The position numbers and the translations under genes are program-made. Shown here piece after piece: positions 50,108-58,880 of a DNA stretch of 64,000 nucleotides. Within the stretch, counting starts at the first letter, position 1. Each line of letters begins with the position of its first letter. The stretch is from Rhizorhabdus phycosphaerae. Lineage in GTDB: Bacteria; Pseudomonadota; Alphaproteobacteria; Sphingomonadales; Sphingomonadaceae. The notes below the pieces were generated by a model that was not told the origin of the DNA, made no database searches, and was given only the letters and a program-made list of their open reading frames with translations. The DNA lies in the NCBI RefSeq assembly GCF_011044255.1, contig NZ_CP049107.1, positions 1,860,001 to 1,924,000 on the forward strand, written 5' to 3'.

Positions 50108-50920
50108 ATGCGCGCATCGGTTCTGTTGCTGATTTCCGCGGGGCTTTGTTCGCCTGCGCTGGCCGAAACGGCCGCCAGCCGCAATTTTGCCGTCGCAGGG
50201 TTCTCCCGGATCGTGGTCGAAGGCCCCTATGATGTGGAGGTCAGGACCGGCGGCCGGCCCGAGGCATCGGCGCGCGGGCCGCAGGACCAGCTCGATCGCC
50301 TGATCATCGCGGTGGATGGCGACACGCTGGTCGTCAAGACGCGCAGGTCGGCCTGGTCTTGGAATGCCGGGCGCAACGCCACGCGGGTCGCGATCACGGC
50401 GCCCGCGCTTCGCTCGGTCCAGCTCAGTGGATCGGGCAATATCGTGCTCGATCAAGCGAAGGGCCCCGCCTTTTCCGCCGGCGTCAGCGGATCGGGCGAC
50501 ATGCGTATCGGCCGCATCGACGCCGACAAGCTTTCGCTGCGCGTCACCGGTTCGGGCGACCTTGCGGCAAGCGGCACGGTCCAGAACGTCGAAGCCAGCG
50601 TGACCGGTTCGGGGGATATCATGGCACGCGACCTGACCACCGGAGGCCTGATCGCAACGGTAACCGGATCGGGCGATATCGACATCGGCGCAGCCAGGAC
50701 CGCCAAGGCGACCGTCACAGGCTCGGGCGATATAAGGGTCGGCGGACGCCCCCGACTGTACCCAGCGCAAGACGGGGTCCGGGTCGATACGCTGCGGCGG
50801 CTGAACACGGTTCAGAGCAGCCCGAGGGTAGCCAGTTCCGCTTGCAGCGCGGCCGGGATCGCATCGGCATCGGCGGCATTCTCGCCAATGTCCCGAGGTG
50901 CGTCGGCGGCCGTCAGATAG
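50108..50920 (+). CDS. GIN-domain (DUF2807) exported protein, C-terminus apparently frameshifted
   Basis: The product has a signal peptide (MRASVLLLISAGLCSPALAE), then a DUF2807 beta-helix built of repeats such as VTGSGD and LSGSGN. Read straight through, it is 270 residues and its end runs 109 bases over the opposite-strand DUF1489 gene. Around residue 214 a run of five C (50749-50753) changes the frame. Dropping one C restores RPDCTQRKTGSGSIRCGG and a stop at 50802-50804 (231 residues), matching the family's normal C-terminus with two Cys. It is therefore probably a one-base insertion or a sequencing error. The function of GIN-domain proteins is unknown; the repeats suggest adhesion or envelope binding. 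Confidence 0.75.
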   Translation: MRASVLLLISAGLCSPALAETAASRNFAVAGFSRIVVEGPYDVEVRTGGRPEASARGPQDQLDRLIIAVDGDTLVVKTRRSAWSWNAGRNATRVAITAPALRSVQLSGSGNIVLDQAKGPAFSAGVSGSGDMRIGRIDADKLSLRVTGSGDLAASGTVQNVEASVTGSGDIMARDLTTGGLIATVTGSGDIDIGAARTAKATVTGSGDIRVGGRPRLYPAQDGVRVDTLRRLNTVQSSPRVASSACSAAGIASASAAFSPMSRGASAAVR

Positions 50921-51219
50921 CGCCACCCCTGGTGCGCCCGCCGCGGGCGAGGCTCGACCGGGATCAGCGTCGGCGCCAGGACGATCCCGCACCGACCGCC
51001 CTCTATATCCTCGAAGCCGATCAGAGGCTGCCGCAGCCCGAACCGGTGCTGCGATATCCAGTAGAGCGACCCGCCCGCCAGCTCCTCGAAGCGCTTCGGC
51101 TTGTAGCGGGTGGTCAGCACGATCGGCTCGCCGCGCTCGATCCGCGGCAGGAGCCGCGCCCGGAGGTCGTCGAATCCGTCGCATCCGAAGGCGATCTTGG
51201 TGATGTGGAGGTCGCTCAT
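50812..51219 (-). CDS. DUF1489 family protein
   Basis: The 135-residue protein contains TKIAFGCDGFDDLRARLLPR, TRYKPKRFEELAGGSLYWIS and PVEPRPRRAHQGWRYLTAAD, which match the conserved blocks of the alphaproteobacterial DUF1489 family. No function is known. It lies 31 bases after mgtE on the same strand. Confidence 0.85.
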   Translation of the reverse strand: MSDLHITKIAFGCDGFDDLRARLLPRIERGEPIVLTTRYKPKRFEELAGGSLYWISQHRFGLRQPLIGFEDIEGGRCGIVLAPTLIPVEPRPRRAHQGWRYLTAADAPRDIGENAADADAIPAALQAELATLGLL

Positions 51220-51250
51220 TTCCGCAATATCGGCGGAAGGCGGACCGGCT

Positions 51251-52657
51251 TCAACCGTGCAATCCCCAAAGGGCAGCCAGCCCCAGGAAGGAGAAGAATC
51301 CCATCACGTCGGTCGCGGTCGTGACGAACACCGCCGACGAGACCGCCGGATCGGCGCCCGCTTTGTCGAGGCCCACCGGCACCAGTATGCCTGCGAGGCC
51401 CGCCGTGATGTTGTTGATGATCATCGCGAGACAGATGACCAGGCCGAGATCGCGGTTGCCATAGATCAGGAACACGGCGAGGCCGATCAGTGCGCCGAGA
51501 CACAGGCCGTTCATGATGGCGATCCGGAATTCGCGAAAGATCATGCGCGCGGTATTGGACGAGGTCAGCTGGTTGAGGGCGAGCGCCCGGACCGCCACGG
51601 CCATCGTCTGGGTGCCCGCATTGCCGCCCATGCCCGAGACGATCGGCATCAGAACCGCGAGCACCACCAGCCGCGAGATCGTTCCCTGGAAGAGCCCGAC
51701 CACCGAAGCCGCGAGGATGGCGGTGCCGAGGTTCACGACCAGCCAGGTGAGCCGGACCTTCACCGTCTGCAGCACGGGCTCGTTGATGTCGCCGTCGCCC
51801 GCGCCGGACAGCTTCAATATGTCTTCGCCGGCCTCTTCCTGAATGATGTGGACGATGTCGTCGACCGTGATCATGCCGACGAGTCGCCCCGAATGATCGA
51901 CCACGGCGGCGGAGATCAGCGCATATTTCTGGAAGCGGAGCGCGACCTCCTCCTGGTCCATGTCGACCGGGATCAGCGTCTGCTCGCGCGCCATGACATC
52001 GCCGACGGACACCTGGCGCGGGGTACGCATGATCCAGCTGAGCTTGCAGGTGCCGATCGGGCGGTGGCCCGCGTCGACGACGAACACCTCCCAGAAATCC
52101 GTGACCAGATCTTCGTTGCCGCGCAGATAGTCGAGCACATTGCCGACCGTCCAATGCTCGGGCACCGCGATAAGGTCGCGCTGCATCAGGCGTCCGGCGG
52201 ACTCCTCGGGATAGGAGAGCGCCTCCTCGATCGCGGCGCGATCGTCGGGTTCCATCGCGCGGAGGACGGCGCGCTGGTCCTCCTCCTCCAGCTCCTCGAT
52301 GATCGCGACGGCGTCGTCGGTTTCGAGCTGGGTGGCAATCTCCGCCACCTCGTGCGGCGCGAGCGCATCGATCAGCTCGTCACGCACCCATTCGTTCATT
52401 TCGGCGAAGACGTCGCCGTCGAGCAGGTCGGAGATAGCCGAGGCGATCGGCCGACGCATCTCCTGCGGCGCCAGCTCGAACAGGTCGGCGATATCGGCGG
52501 GATGAAGCGGGGACACCAGCGCGCGGGCGCCATCGGTATCGCCCTGTTCCACGCATTCTATGACCGCGTCGACGAAGCTCGACTTGAGGCGATCATCCTC
52601 GTCGTGGAGCTTCTCTGCAGCGGAGGAATCGAGGATTTCGCCGTCCGTTTCGCTCAC
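51251..52657 (-). CDS. mgtE: Magnesium transporter MgtE
   Basis: The 468-residue protein has the cytoplasmic MgtE N domain (about residues 20-130, including HPADIADLFELAPQEMR and LEEEDQRAVLRAMEPDDRAA), two CBS domains (about 140-270, including DVMAREQTLIPVDMDQEEVA and VVDHSGRLVGMITVDDI), then a five-helix channel with TTATDVMGFFSFLGLAALWG at the end. It is a Mg2+-gated Mg2+ channel. The start is a GTG at 52657. The 197-base gap upstream contains nothing I could recognise as an Mg-sensing RNA. Confidence 0.95.
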   Translation of the reverse strand: MSETDGEILDSSAAEKLHDEDDRLKSSFVDAVIECVEQGDTDGARALVSPLHPADIADLFELAPQEMRRPIASAISDLLDGDVFAEMNEWVRDELIDALAPHEVAEIATQLETDDAVAIIEELEEEDQRAVLRAMEPDDRAAIEEALSYPEESAGRLMQRDLIAVPEHWTVGNVLDYLRGNEDLVTDFWEVFVVDAGHRPIGTCKLSWIMRTPRQVSVGDVMAREQTLIPVDMDQEEVALRFQKYALISAAVVDHSGRLVGMITVDDIVHIIQEEAGEDILKLSGAGDGDINEPVLQTVKVRLTWLVVNLGTAILAASVVGLFQGTISRLVVLAVLMPIVSGMGGNAGTQTMAVAVRALALNQLTSSNTARMIFREFRIAIMNGLCLGALIGLAVFLIYGNRDLGLVICLAMIINNITAGLAGILVPVGLDKAGADPAVSSAVFVTTATDVMGFFSFLGLAALWGLHG

Positions 52658-52854
52658 GCCATCCTCCGCACGCCTGGCCGGAGCGCCGGTCTAGGGCGGT
52701 GACCGGCAAACGGCAATGGCGGGAATCGACGCGTTGGCGGCGCGGCGGCCTTTTGCGCCCGCTCCGCCGCGCAACGGATCAAACAACACTCGCCTCCGGC
52801 GCCATCTGCCGATAGGGACGGCAGCGGAGTCGTATCGACGAAAAGGAGTTCCCG

Positions 52855-53322
52855 ATGGCCGCCGATCCCGAAAACACCCTGATCATGACGCTGGAGGGCG
52901 GCGATGTGGTCATCAACCTGCGCCCCGACCTCGCTCCCGGTCATGTTGCCCATATCAAGGAACTGACCCGCGAAGGTTTCTACGACGGCGTGGTCTTCCA
53001 CCGCGTGATCGATGGCTTCATGGCGCAGGGCGGCGATCCGACCGGCACCGGCATGGGCGGCTCGGACAAGCCGAACCTGAAGGCCGAGTTCAATCGCGAG
53101 CCGCATGTCCGCGGTGTCTGCTCGATGGCACGCAGCGCCAACCCGAACAGCGCCAACAGCCAGTTCTTCATCTGCTTCGACGACGCACGCTTCCTCGACG
53201 GCCAGTACACCGTTTGGGGCATCGTCGAGTCGGGCATGGAGCATGTCGACGCGCTGCCCAAGGGCGAGCCGCCGCGCACGCCCGGCAAGATCGTCAAGGC
53301 GCGCATCGCCGCCGACGCCTGA
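52855..53322 (+). CDS. Cyclophilin-type peptidyl-prolyl cis-trans isomerase
   Basis: The 155-residue cytoplasmic cyclophilin has FYDGVVFHRVIDGFMAQGGD (Arg of the active site), SMARSANPNSANSQFFICFD and FLDGQYTVWGIVESGM. No signal peptide is present. AAAAGGAG precedes the ATG at good spacing. A strong bidirectional-looking hairpin follows. Confidence 0.95.
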   Translation: MAADPENTLIMTLEGGDVVINLRPDLAPGHVAHIKELTREGFYDGVVFHRVIDGFMAQGGDPTGTGMGGSDKPNLKAEFNREPHVRGVCSMARSANPNSANSQFFICFDDARFLDGQYTVWGIVESGMEHVDALPKGEPPRTPGKIVKARIAADA

Positions 53323-53340
53323 TCTGCAAGCACAGCTTGG

Positions 53341-53380
53341 AAATGCCTCTCCGGTTCACGCCGGGGAGGCATTTTTCATT
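53341..53380 (+). terminator. Terminator between the cyclophilin and LysR genes
   Basis: A 14-bp stem AAATGCCTCTCCGG/CCGGGGAGGCATTT (one G-T pair) with a six-base loop is followed by TTCATTT on the plus strand. On the minus strand it could also end the convergent LysR transcript, though less strongly. Confidence 0.85.
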
Positions 53381-53388
53381 TGGCTGTG

Positions 53389-54273
53389 TCAGACGGTCGA
53401 GATCGTCTCGAAAAGCCAGTCGTGGAAAATCCGCACGGCGCGCGTCGAGAGCGCCGGGCGGCGACAAGCGAAGAAATAGCCGTAGGGGCTGTCGATCGAC
53501 TCATCGAAGATATGGGTGAGCCGGTCGTCATGCGCATCTTCGAGATGGCTGCGGAGCATGAATGCCACGCCCAGCCCCTGCGCCGCCGCATCGAGCATCA
53601 GCTGTCCGGAATCGAACACGTCGACCGCGGCCGGCTCCAGATCCGGCCGCCCCAGCGCTTCCCGCCAGATGGTGAAGAGCTCGGGCATGTCGCGGTGCAA
53701 AAAGATCGTGAGACGAGCGAGATCGTCGACTTTGCCGACCGGGTAGCGCCCCGTCAGCAAAGAGCGGTTAACGATCCCGACCACCGTGTCCCGGTCGATC
53801 CGTCGCGAATAGAGGCTGGAATCGACGTCGCGCGCCAGCACGATCGCAGCGTCGACGCCCTCCCCCAGCCGCGCCAGAGCATGGCTGCCCGTATCGATGT
53901 CGATGTGCAGTTCGGGATGCCGTCCGCGCAATTCGGGCAGGCGCCCCATCAGGCGCTGCGACGCGAACAGGGGCATGACTCCCAGGCGTAGCCGCACAAG
54001 TTCGGTTTCGCCGGAGCTGGCATCGATCGCCAGGGTGAGCTGGTCGAGAGCGGGCGCGATGCGCGACAGCAACTTCTCGCCCTCGGCGGACAATATCATC
54101 GCCTGGTGGCGGCGCTCGAACAGGCTACGGCCCATGAAGCGCTCCAGCGCCTGCACCCGGCGGCTCAGCGCGGGCGAGGACAGCGCCAGTTCCTCGGCTG
54201 CGGCCTTGACCGAGCCCAGGCGGGCGACCTGAACGAACGCCTCTATGGCGGTCAGCGGGGGCAGTCTGCGCAT
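53389..54273 (-). CDS. LysR family transcriptional regulator (GcvA-like)
   Basis: The 294-residue protein has the N-terminal helix-turn-helix LTAIEAFVQVARLGSVKAAA...SSPALSRRVQALERFMG, then a periplasmic-binding-like effector domain with LRLGVMPLFASQRLMGRLPEL and QLMLDAAAQGLGVAFMLRSH. GcvA-type members have the conserved LPPLTAIEAF start. No metabolic gene is adjacent, so the effector is unknown. Upstream on the opposite strand lies the TTGCA-palindrome region. Confidence 0.93.
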   Translation of the reverse strand: MRRLPPLTAIEAFVQVARLGSVKAAAEELALSSPALSRRVQALERFMGRSLFERRHQAMILSAEGEKLLSRIAPALDQLTLAIDASSGETELVRLRLGVMPLFASQRLMGRLPELRGRHPELHIDIDTGSHALARLGEGVDAAIVLARDVDSSLYSRRIDRDTVVGIVNRSLLTGRYPVGKVDDLARLTIFLHRDMPELFTIWREALGRPDLEPAAVDVFDSGQLMLDAAAQGLGVAFMLRSHLEDAHDDRLTHIFDESIDSPYGYFFACRRPALSTRAVRIFHDWLFETISTV

Positions 54274-54295
54274 GCGACCCTTTCATTCCGCCGCC

Positions 54296-54311
54296 TTGCA
54301 TTGCGATGCAA
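54296..54311. promoter_or_regulatory. TTGCAT-N4-ATGCAA palindrome upstream of LysR gene
   Basis: The perfect inverted repeat TTGCATTGCGATGCAA lies 23 bases upstream of the LysR start. LysR regulators favour T-N11-A type dyads, so this is a candidate auto-operator. Confidence 0.45.
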
Positions 54312-54376
54312 AATGCAATCCGTGCGCTCAGCAACGGCGTGGAAACATCTTATGGCAGCAATGGCGGGAGATTCAA

Positions 54377-54395
54377 GATTGCAGAAGTTGCAATC
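54377..54395. repeat. GATTGCA inverted repeat
   Basis: Perfect 7-bp arms GATTGCA and TGCAATC around GAAGT. It shares the TTGCA core with the dyad at 54296-54311. Confidence 0.6.
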
Positions 54396-54480
54396 CACCC
54401 TCCCAATTTCGCACTTGCGAGATTTTATGCCGCATCGCAATAAGGACGGGCCTTTCAGGCATCCTCTCCTAAAACTTTAC

Positions 54481-54513
54481 GGCCGGCGCCTTCGGGCTGC
54501 CGGCCTTTTTTTT
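54481..54513 (+). terminator. Orphan rho-independent terminator
   Basis: GGCCGGC/GCCGGCC with a further GCC/GGC and a TTCG tetraloop, followed by eight T. No plus-strand gene with recognisable coding features ends in front of it. Confidence 0.9.
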
Positions 54514-54642
54514 GCTCAGCCCTATTCTCCCTGCAACCTGCGCCCTCTCTGAGGCGTCCTGTCGTTTCCATAGTCGGCATCGCTTGCCATGCGCGGCGGC
54601 TTTTGCGACGGAACGTGCAAAGACAGATCCGATGGGACGAAC

Positions 54643-55278
54643 ATGGGTGATTTGATGGCCGAACGATCGCTGGACGGCGGCGTGACCTCCCGCTCCGCGC
54701 GAAAGACGGCCAGCCCAATGGCGCTGTTCTTCCGCGAATTCCTGCGACATCCGGCCATGATCGGCTCGATCATTCCATCGTCCCGACGAACGATCGAGGC
54801 CATGTTGTCCGACGTGCGCTGGGACGAGACTCGGCTTTTCGTCGAATATGGGCCGGGTGTCGGGACCTTCTGCGACACCATCCTCGAACGCCTTGCGCCA
54901 GAGGCGACGCTCCTCGTCATCGACACCAACCCGGCATTCATCGACTATCTGCGACGGCGCTATACCGACAGCCGCTTTATCGCGGTGCACGGATCGGCCG
55001 CCGACGTCGGGGATATCATTACCGCCCACGGATTCGACAGCGCGGACTATGTGCTTTCCGGCCTTCCCTTCTCCACATTGCCAGCCGGCGTCGGCGCGCG
55101 AATCGCCGAGCAGACCTTCGAAGCGCTCAGCCCGGGTGGCAGCTTTCTCATCTACCAATATTCGCCCTATGCACTGCGGCTGCTGGCCCCGCATTTCCCG
55201 CGCGTCGATCGCGCCTTCGAATGGCTCAACATCCCGCCCTGCCACATCCTCAAGGCGCGAAAGCCACTCGAGACCTGA
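54643..55278 (+). CDS. PmtA-like class I methyltransferase
   Basis: The 211-residue protein has a methyltransferase core: RLFVEYGPGVGTFCDTILE (motif I, about residue 65), LLVIDTNPAFIDYLR (motif II) and YVLSGLPFSTLPAGVGARI (motif IV). The order resembles the rRNA-adenine-dimethylase-like fold of bacterial phospholipid N-methyltransferases (PmtA), with the hydrophobic patch LFFREFLRHPAMIGSIIPSS before it. It would methylate phosphatidylethanolamine, but that is inference. The ATG at 54643 or 54655 could be used. Confidence 0.75.
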   Translation: MGDLMAERSLDGGVTSRSARKTASPMALFFREFLRHPAMIGSIIPSSRRTIEAMLSDVRWDETRLFVEYGPGVGTFCDTILERLAPEATLLVIDTNPAFIDYLRRRYTDSRFIAVHGSAADVGDIITAHGFDSADYVLSGLPFSTLPAGVGARIAEQTFEALSPGGSFLIYQYSPYALRLLAPHFPRVDRAFEWLNIPPCHILKARKPLET

Positions 55279-55387
55279 CGCCTGACCTGATCGGCCACAT
55301 CCCTGACAGGGCATTTTCCTTTACATTCGCGGCGGCGCCTGTTAGCCGCGCCCTCTTTCCGAATTACGAGTTAGAACGGAGCGTTCC

Positions 55388-55729
55388 ATGGCGCGCGTTA
55401 CAGTCGAGGATTGCGTCGACAAGATTCCCAACCGGTTCGACCTGGTGCTGCTTGCAGCTCAGCGCGCCCGCCAGATTTCGGGCGGCGCCGAACTGACGGT
55501 CGACCGCGACCGCGACAAGAACCCGGTGGTCGCGCTGCGCGAGATCGCAGAACAGACCGTCACCCCGCCCGACCTGCACGAGGCGGTCGTTTCTTCGCTC
55601 CAGCGCGTGCGCGTGGACGACGATGACGCTCCGGACGAGATCGGCTCGCTCGCGGCTTCGGCCGAAGCGCTGCGCCTGACGGCAGCAGCCCCGCCGCGCA
55701 ACCAGAATATCGGCGGCGACTACGACTGA
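55388..55729 (+). CDS. rpoZ: DNA-directed RNA polymerase subunit omega
   Basis: The 113-residue protein has [20 protein letters not shown] and [20 protein letters not shown], the standard omega N-terminus, with a longer acidic C-terminal tail. It is followed by rsh, as in most proteobacteria. Confidence 0.95.
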   Translation: MARVTVEDCVDKIPNRFDLVLLAAQRARQISGGAELTVDRDRDKNPVVALREIAEQTVTPPDLHEAVVSSLQRVRVDDDDAPDEIGSLAASAEALRLTAAAPPRNQNIGGDYD

Positions 55730-55753
55730 TAGGTCGTATCTGCTGCGATGATG

Positions 55754-55786
55754 ATGCGGCCCGCTTGCCCCACGGCAGGCGGGCCG
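55754..55786 (+). terminator. Terminator between rpoZ and rsh
   Basis: A 13-bp stem CGGCCCGCTTGCC/GGCAGGCGGGCCG with one G-T pair is followed by TTT. Partial readthrough into rsh is possible. Confidence 0.55.
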
Positions 55787-55887
55787 TTTCGCATGTGGTG
55801 CATTTGTGACACGCAACGGGCCCGCCCGACGCGGAATCGATCTTTTCGCAGTTGCATCATGCCCGGCGGCACCCCAATCATGGTTAT

Positions 55888-57993
55888 GTGCTGAGACAAT
55901 ATGAACTTGTAGACCGGGTCCTGAGCTACGACCCGGACGCCGACGAGGCCCTCCTCAATCGGGCCTATGTCTTTTCGATGCAGGCGCATGGCAGCCAGAA
56001 GCGGGCCAGCGGCGATCCTTATTTCAGCCACCCGATCGAGGTGGCCGGCATTTTGACCGATCTGCAACTCGACGACGAGACGATCGCGACGGCGATCCTG
56101 CACGACACGATCGAAGATACGGTCGCGACCCCGGAGCAGATCGAGAAGACCTTCGGTGCATCGGTCGCGCGGCTGGTCGACGGCGTCACGAAGCTGTCGA
56201 AGATCGAGGCCCAGACGGAGAATGAGCGCGCCGCAGAGAATCTGCGCAAATTCCTGCTGGCGATGTCGAGCGATATCCGCGTGCTGCTGGTCAAGCTGGC
56301 GGACCGCCTGCACAATATGCGCACGCTGCATCACATCGCATCGGAGCAGAAGCGTCGCCGCATCGCCCGCGAGACGATGGACATCTACGCGCCGCTCGCC
56401 GAGCGGATCGGCATGTACGAGTTCATGCGCGAGATGCAGACGCTGGCCTTCCAGCAACTCGAACCCGACGCCTATGATTCGATCACGAAGCGGCTCAAGC
56501 AGCTCAACGAAGGTGGCGGCGACCTGATCTCGCGGATCAGCTCGGGGCTGCGGCTCCAGCTCGGCCGCGCGGGGATCCAGGCCGACATTCAGGGCCGCGA
56601 GAAGCATCCCTATTCGATCTGGCGCAAGATGGCCGAGCGGCACATCAGCTTCGAACAGCTGTCCGACGTCATGGCCTTTCGTGTGATCGTCAAGGACATC
56701 GAGGATTGCTACAAGACGCTCGGCGTCCTGCACCGCCGCTGGCCGATGGTTCCCGGACGGTTTAAGGACTATATCTCGACGCCCAAGCGCAACGGCTATC
56801 GCTCGCTGCACACCTCGATCATCCATTCGGAAAAGATGCGGATCGAGGTGCAGATCCGCACGGAGGAGATGCACGCGGAGGCGGAGTTCGGCCTTGCCGC
56901 GCACTGGGCCTATAAGCAGGGCAAGCAGACCGATCCCAACGGCAACCACAGCTGGATCCGGGACCTCGTCGACATCCTGGAACATGCGGGTAATCCCGAG
57001 GAACTGCTCGAGCATACGAAGATGGCGATGTACCAGGATCGCATCTTCGCCTTCAGTCCCACCGGTGAGCTCATCCAGTTGCCCAAGGGCTCGACGGCGA
57101 TCGACTTTGCTTATGCCGTCCACACGGACGTCGGCGACACGACGGTCGGCGCCAAGGTGAACGGTCGCGTGGTCCCGCTGAGGACCCCCATCGAAAATGG
57201 CGACCAGGTGCAGATCTTGCGGTCCAAGGCGCAGGAGCCCCAGGTGGAGTGGCTCGCCTTCGCCTATACCGGCAAGGCGCGCGCCTCGATCCGCCGCTTC
57301 GTGCGGCAGAAGGAGCGCGACGAAACGATCACCCTCGGTCGGAAATTCTACGACGAGATCGTTCGGCGGCTGCCCGCGGCATTGGGCACCGACGCGATGA
57401 CCGACGCGCTCAAGCGGCTCAAACTGCCCGACGAAGACTCGCTGATGGAGGCGATCGCCCGCAGGCTCGTCGACGATGCCTCGGTGATGGACGCGCTGAT
57501 GCCGGGCAGCGCCGAGAAGGCCGGCGTCAAGCGCCGCGAACCCGTCCAGCGGGATGCGATCTCGATGAAAGGCCTGACCCCCGGGGTCGCTTTCCAGCTT
57601 GCGAAATGCTGCAACCCGGTGCCCGGCGACCGCATCATCGGCGTGCGTCAGCCCGATCAACCGGTGCAGGTGCACACGATCGACTGCCGCGTCCTGGCCG
57701 AAAGCGACGAAACGAACTGGGTGGACCTCGCCTGGGGCGACGGATCGGACGGCGCCAGCGCGCGGCTGAACGTGATCGTCAAGAACGAGCCCGGCGCACT
57801 GGGGGTCATGTCGGGCATATTGGGCACCTACCACGCCAATATCGTCAACCTGACGCTGTCGCACCGCGACGCCGCCTTCCACACCTATGACGTCACCGTG
57901 GAAGTCGACGATCTCCAGCATCTGATGAAGATCATTGCTGCGCTGCGGGCGGCCGATGCCGTCTCCTCGGCCGAAAGAACGCCCTCGGGCTAG
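55888..57993 (+). CDS. rsh: Bifunctional (p)ppGpp synthetase/hydrolase (RelA/SpoT homologue)
   Basis: The 701-residue protein has the full Rsh layout. An HD hydrolase domain carries RASGDPYFSHPIEVAG and ILHDTIEDT. The synthetase domain has KHPYSIWRKMAERHISFEQL and RNGYRSLHTSIIHSEKMR. A TGS domain (IQLPKGSTAIDFAYAVHTDV) and a C-terminal ACT domain complete it. Catalytic residues of both domains are present, so it should make and degrade (p)ppGpp. The GTG at 55888 is chosen because it gives the standard N-terminus LRQYELVDRVLSYDPD. It ends a few bases into the convergent TetR gene. Confidence 0.96.
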   Translation: MLRQYELVDRVLSYDPDADEALLNRAYVFSMQAHGSQKRASGDPYFSHPIEVAGILTDLQLDDETIATAILHDTIEDTVATPEQIEKTFGASVARLVDGVTKLSKIEAQTENERAAENLRKFLLAMSSDIRVLLVKLADRLHNMRTLHHIASEQKRRRIARETMDIYAPLAERIGMYEFMREMQTLAFQQLEPDAYDSITKRLKQLNEGGGDLISRISSGLRLQLGRAGIQADIQGREKHPYSIWRKMAERHISFEQLSDVMAFRVIVKDIEDCYKTLGVLHRRWPMVPGRFKDYISTPKRNGYRSLHTSIIHSEKMRIEVQIRTEEMHAEAEFGLAAHWAYKQGKQTDPNGNHSWIRDLVDILEHAGNPEELLEHTKMAMYQDRIFAFSPTGELIQLPKGSTAIDFAYAVHTDVGDTTVGAKVNGRVVPLRTPIENGDQVQILRSKAQEPQVEWLAFAYTGKARASIRRFVRQKERDETITLGRKFYDEIVRRLPAALGTDAMTDALKRLKLPDEDSLMEAIARRLVDDASVMDALMPGSAEKAGVKRREPVQRDAISMKGLTPGVAFQLAKCCNPVPGDRIIGVRQPDQPVQVHTIDCRVLAESDETNWVDLAWGDGSDGASARLNVIVKNEPGALGVMSGILGTYHANIVNLTLSHRDAAFHTYDVTVEVDDLQHLMKIIAALRAADAVSSAERTPSG

Positions 57994-58676
57994 GCGAGAG
58001 CGTCCTGCCTCGCCGCAGCGAGCGGAAAGGCGCCGCGCACGAAGGTGCGTACGCGAAACTGGGTCTGTCGCTCCAGGTCCGCATCGAGAAGGCCGATCCC
58101 CATCGCGGTGGTGCGCGCCGGACCGCCCACGACGAGGTTGAGAAAGGCGGCTGCTGCGTCTTCGGCCTCGTCCGCATCGAAACCGCTACCGGCCCAACGG
58201 CGACGGAAGAGGTCGGCCAGATAGACGATCGTGCGCTGCGTCCCGCGTTGATAGGCGTAGCGACCGATTTCAGGGAGATGATAGGATTCGCAGTTCACAA
58301 GGCGCATCAGCCGCAAGCCCCTCGAACTGAGCAGGTTGGTGACAAGAAGACGGGCAATATCCTGAAGGCAATGCTCGACATCGTCGCGTTCCAACGCGCG
58401 AAAGCGTTCGATGGGGACCGCCCAGTCATCGATCGCTCGCTGCAGCGCTGCCTTGAACAGCCCCTCCTTGTCGCGATAGCGCGCATAGACGGTGCGCTTC
58501 GCCATGCCGACCGAAGCCGCGATTCCCTCGATCGTCGTCCGCTCGAACCCGTGGTCGAGGAACAGCGCCAGCGCATGGTCGAGAAGCTCGGCGTTGCGCG
58601 CGTCGATCTCCTCCCGGCGTGGCCGCCCCGGCCCGGGACGCCGGTGGTTCGTCAGACGATGGACGTTATCGAGCAT
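57990..58676 (-). CDS. TetR/AcrR family transcriptional regulator
   Basis: The 228-residue protein has an N-terminal helix-turn-helix ALALFLDHGFERTTIEGIAA followed by SVGMAKRTVYARYRDKEGLF, and a helical ligand domain with TGLRLMRLVN-like SRGLRLMRLVNCESYHLPEI. The basic MLDNVHRLTNHRRPGPGRPRR N-terminus may be disordered. Its stop overlaps the rsh stop on the other strand. The 204 bases upstream (58677-58880) show no gene. Its target is unknown; the exporter gene beyond is a candidate. Confidence 0.9.
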   Translation of the reverse strand: MLDNVHRLTNHRRPGPGRPRREEIDARNAELLDHALALFLDHGFERTTIEGIAASVGMAKRTVYARYRDKEGLFKAALQRAIDDWAVPIERFRALERDDVEHCLQDIARLLVTNLLSSRGLRLMRLVNCESYHLPEIGRYAYQRGTQRTIVYLADLFRRRWAGSGFDADEAEDAAAAFLNLVVGGPARTTAMGIGLLDADLERQTQFRVRTFVRGAFPLAAARQDALA

Positions 58677-58880
58677 CGCGGAGCCTCATCCCTGAAAGTC
58701 GTGGAAGGGAGGAAGGTCGCTCGCCCCAATGGGCGGCCATAGCTGACGGCCTGATCCGCGCGAGGCAGATGCCTATCTCTCGTGGCGCCATCAGGCTGGC
58801 CTCCCCATCGGGCCCCGTCCTGACGGCGAAGCTCCCGATCAAAGGCTGCACGCAATCCCCGTGCCTGACAAGCGGGAAGC

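Larger units (their letters stand above)
54312..54513 (+). ncRNA. Candidate small RNA with UUCG-loop terminator
   Basis: The 369-base gap 54274-54642 has no convincing gene, yet a strong rho-independent terminator on the plus strand ends at 54513. Upstream lie a second perfect dyad GATTGCA-N5-TGCAATC (54377-54395) and C-rich stretches CCACCCTCCC (54396-54404) and CCTCTCC (54463-54469), typical of anti-Shine-Dalgarno loops in alphaproteobacterial sRNAs. Start position is a guess. The frame from 54106 to 54552 crosses the terminator and has no family resemblance, so I do not call it coding. Confidence 0.4.

Noticed and set aside
52658-52854. Mg-sensing RNA upstream of mgtE
   Set aside because: The gap shows no stem pattern I could match to a magnesium riboswitch.
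54106-54552. Plus-strand open frame across the candidate sRNA region
   Set aside because: It starts inside the LysR gene, crosses a strong terminator and lacks a ribosome-binding site or domain.
55720-57921. 733-codon open frame on the minus strand opposite rsh
   Set aside because: Antisense shadow of a strongly supported gene in high-GC DNA.
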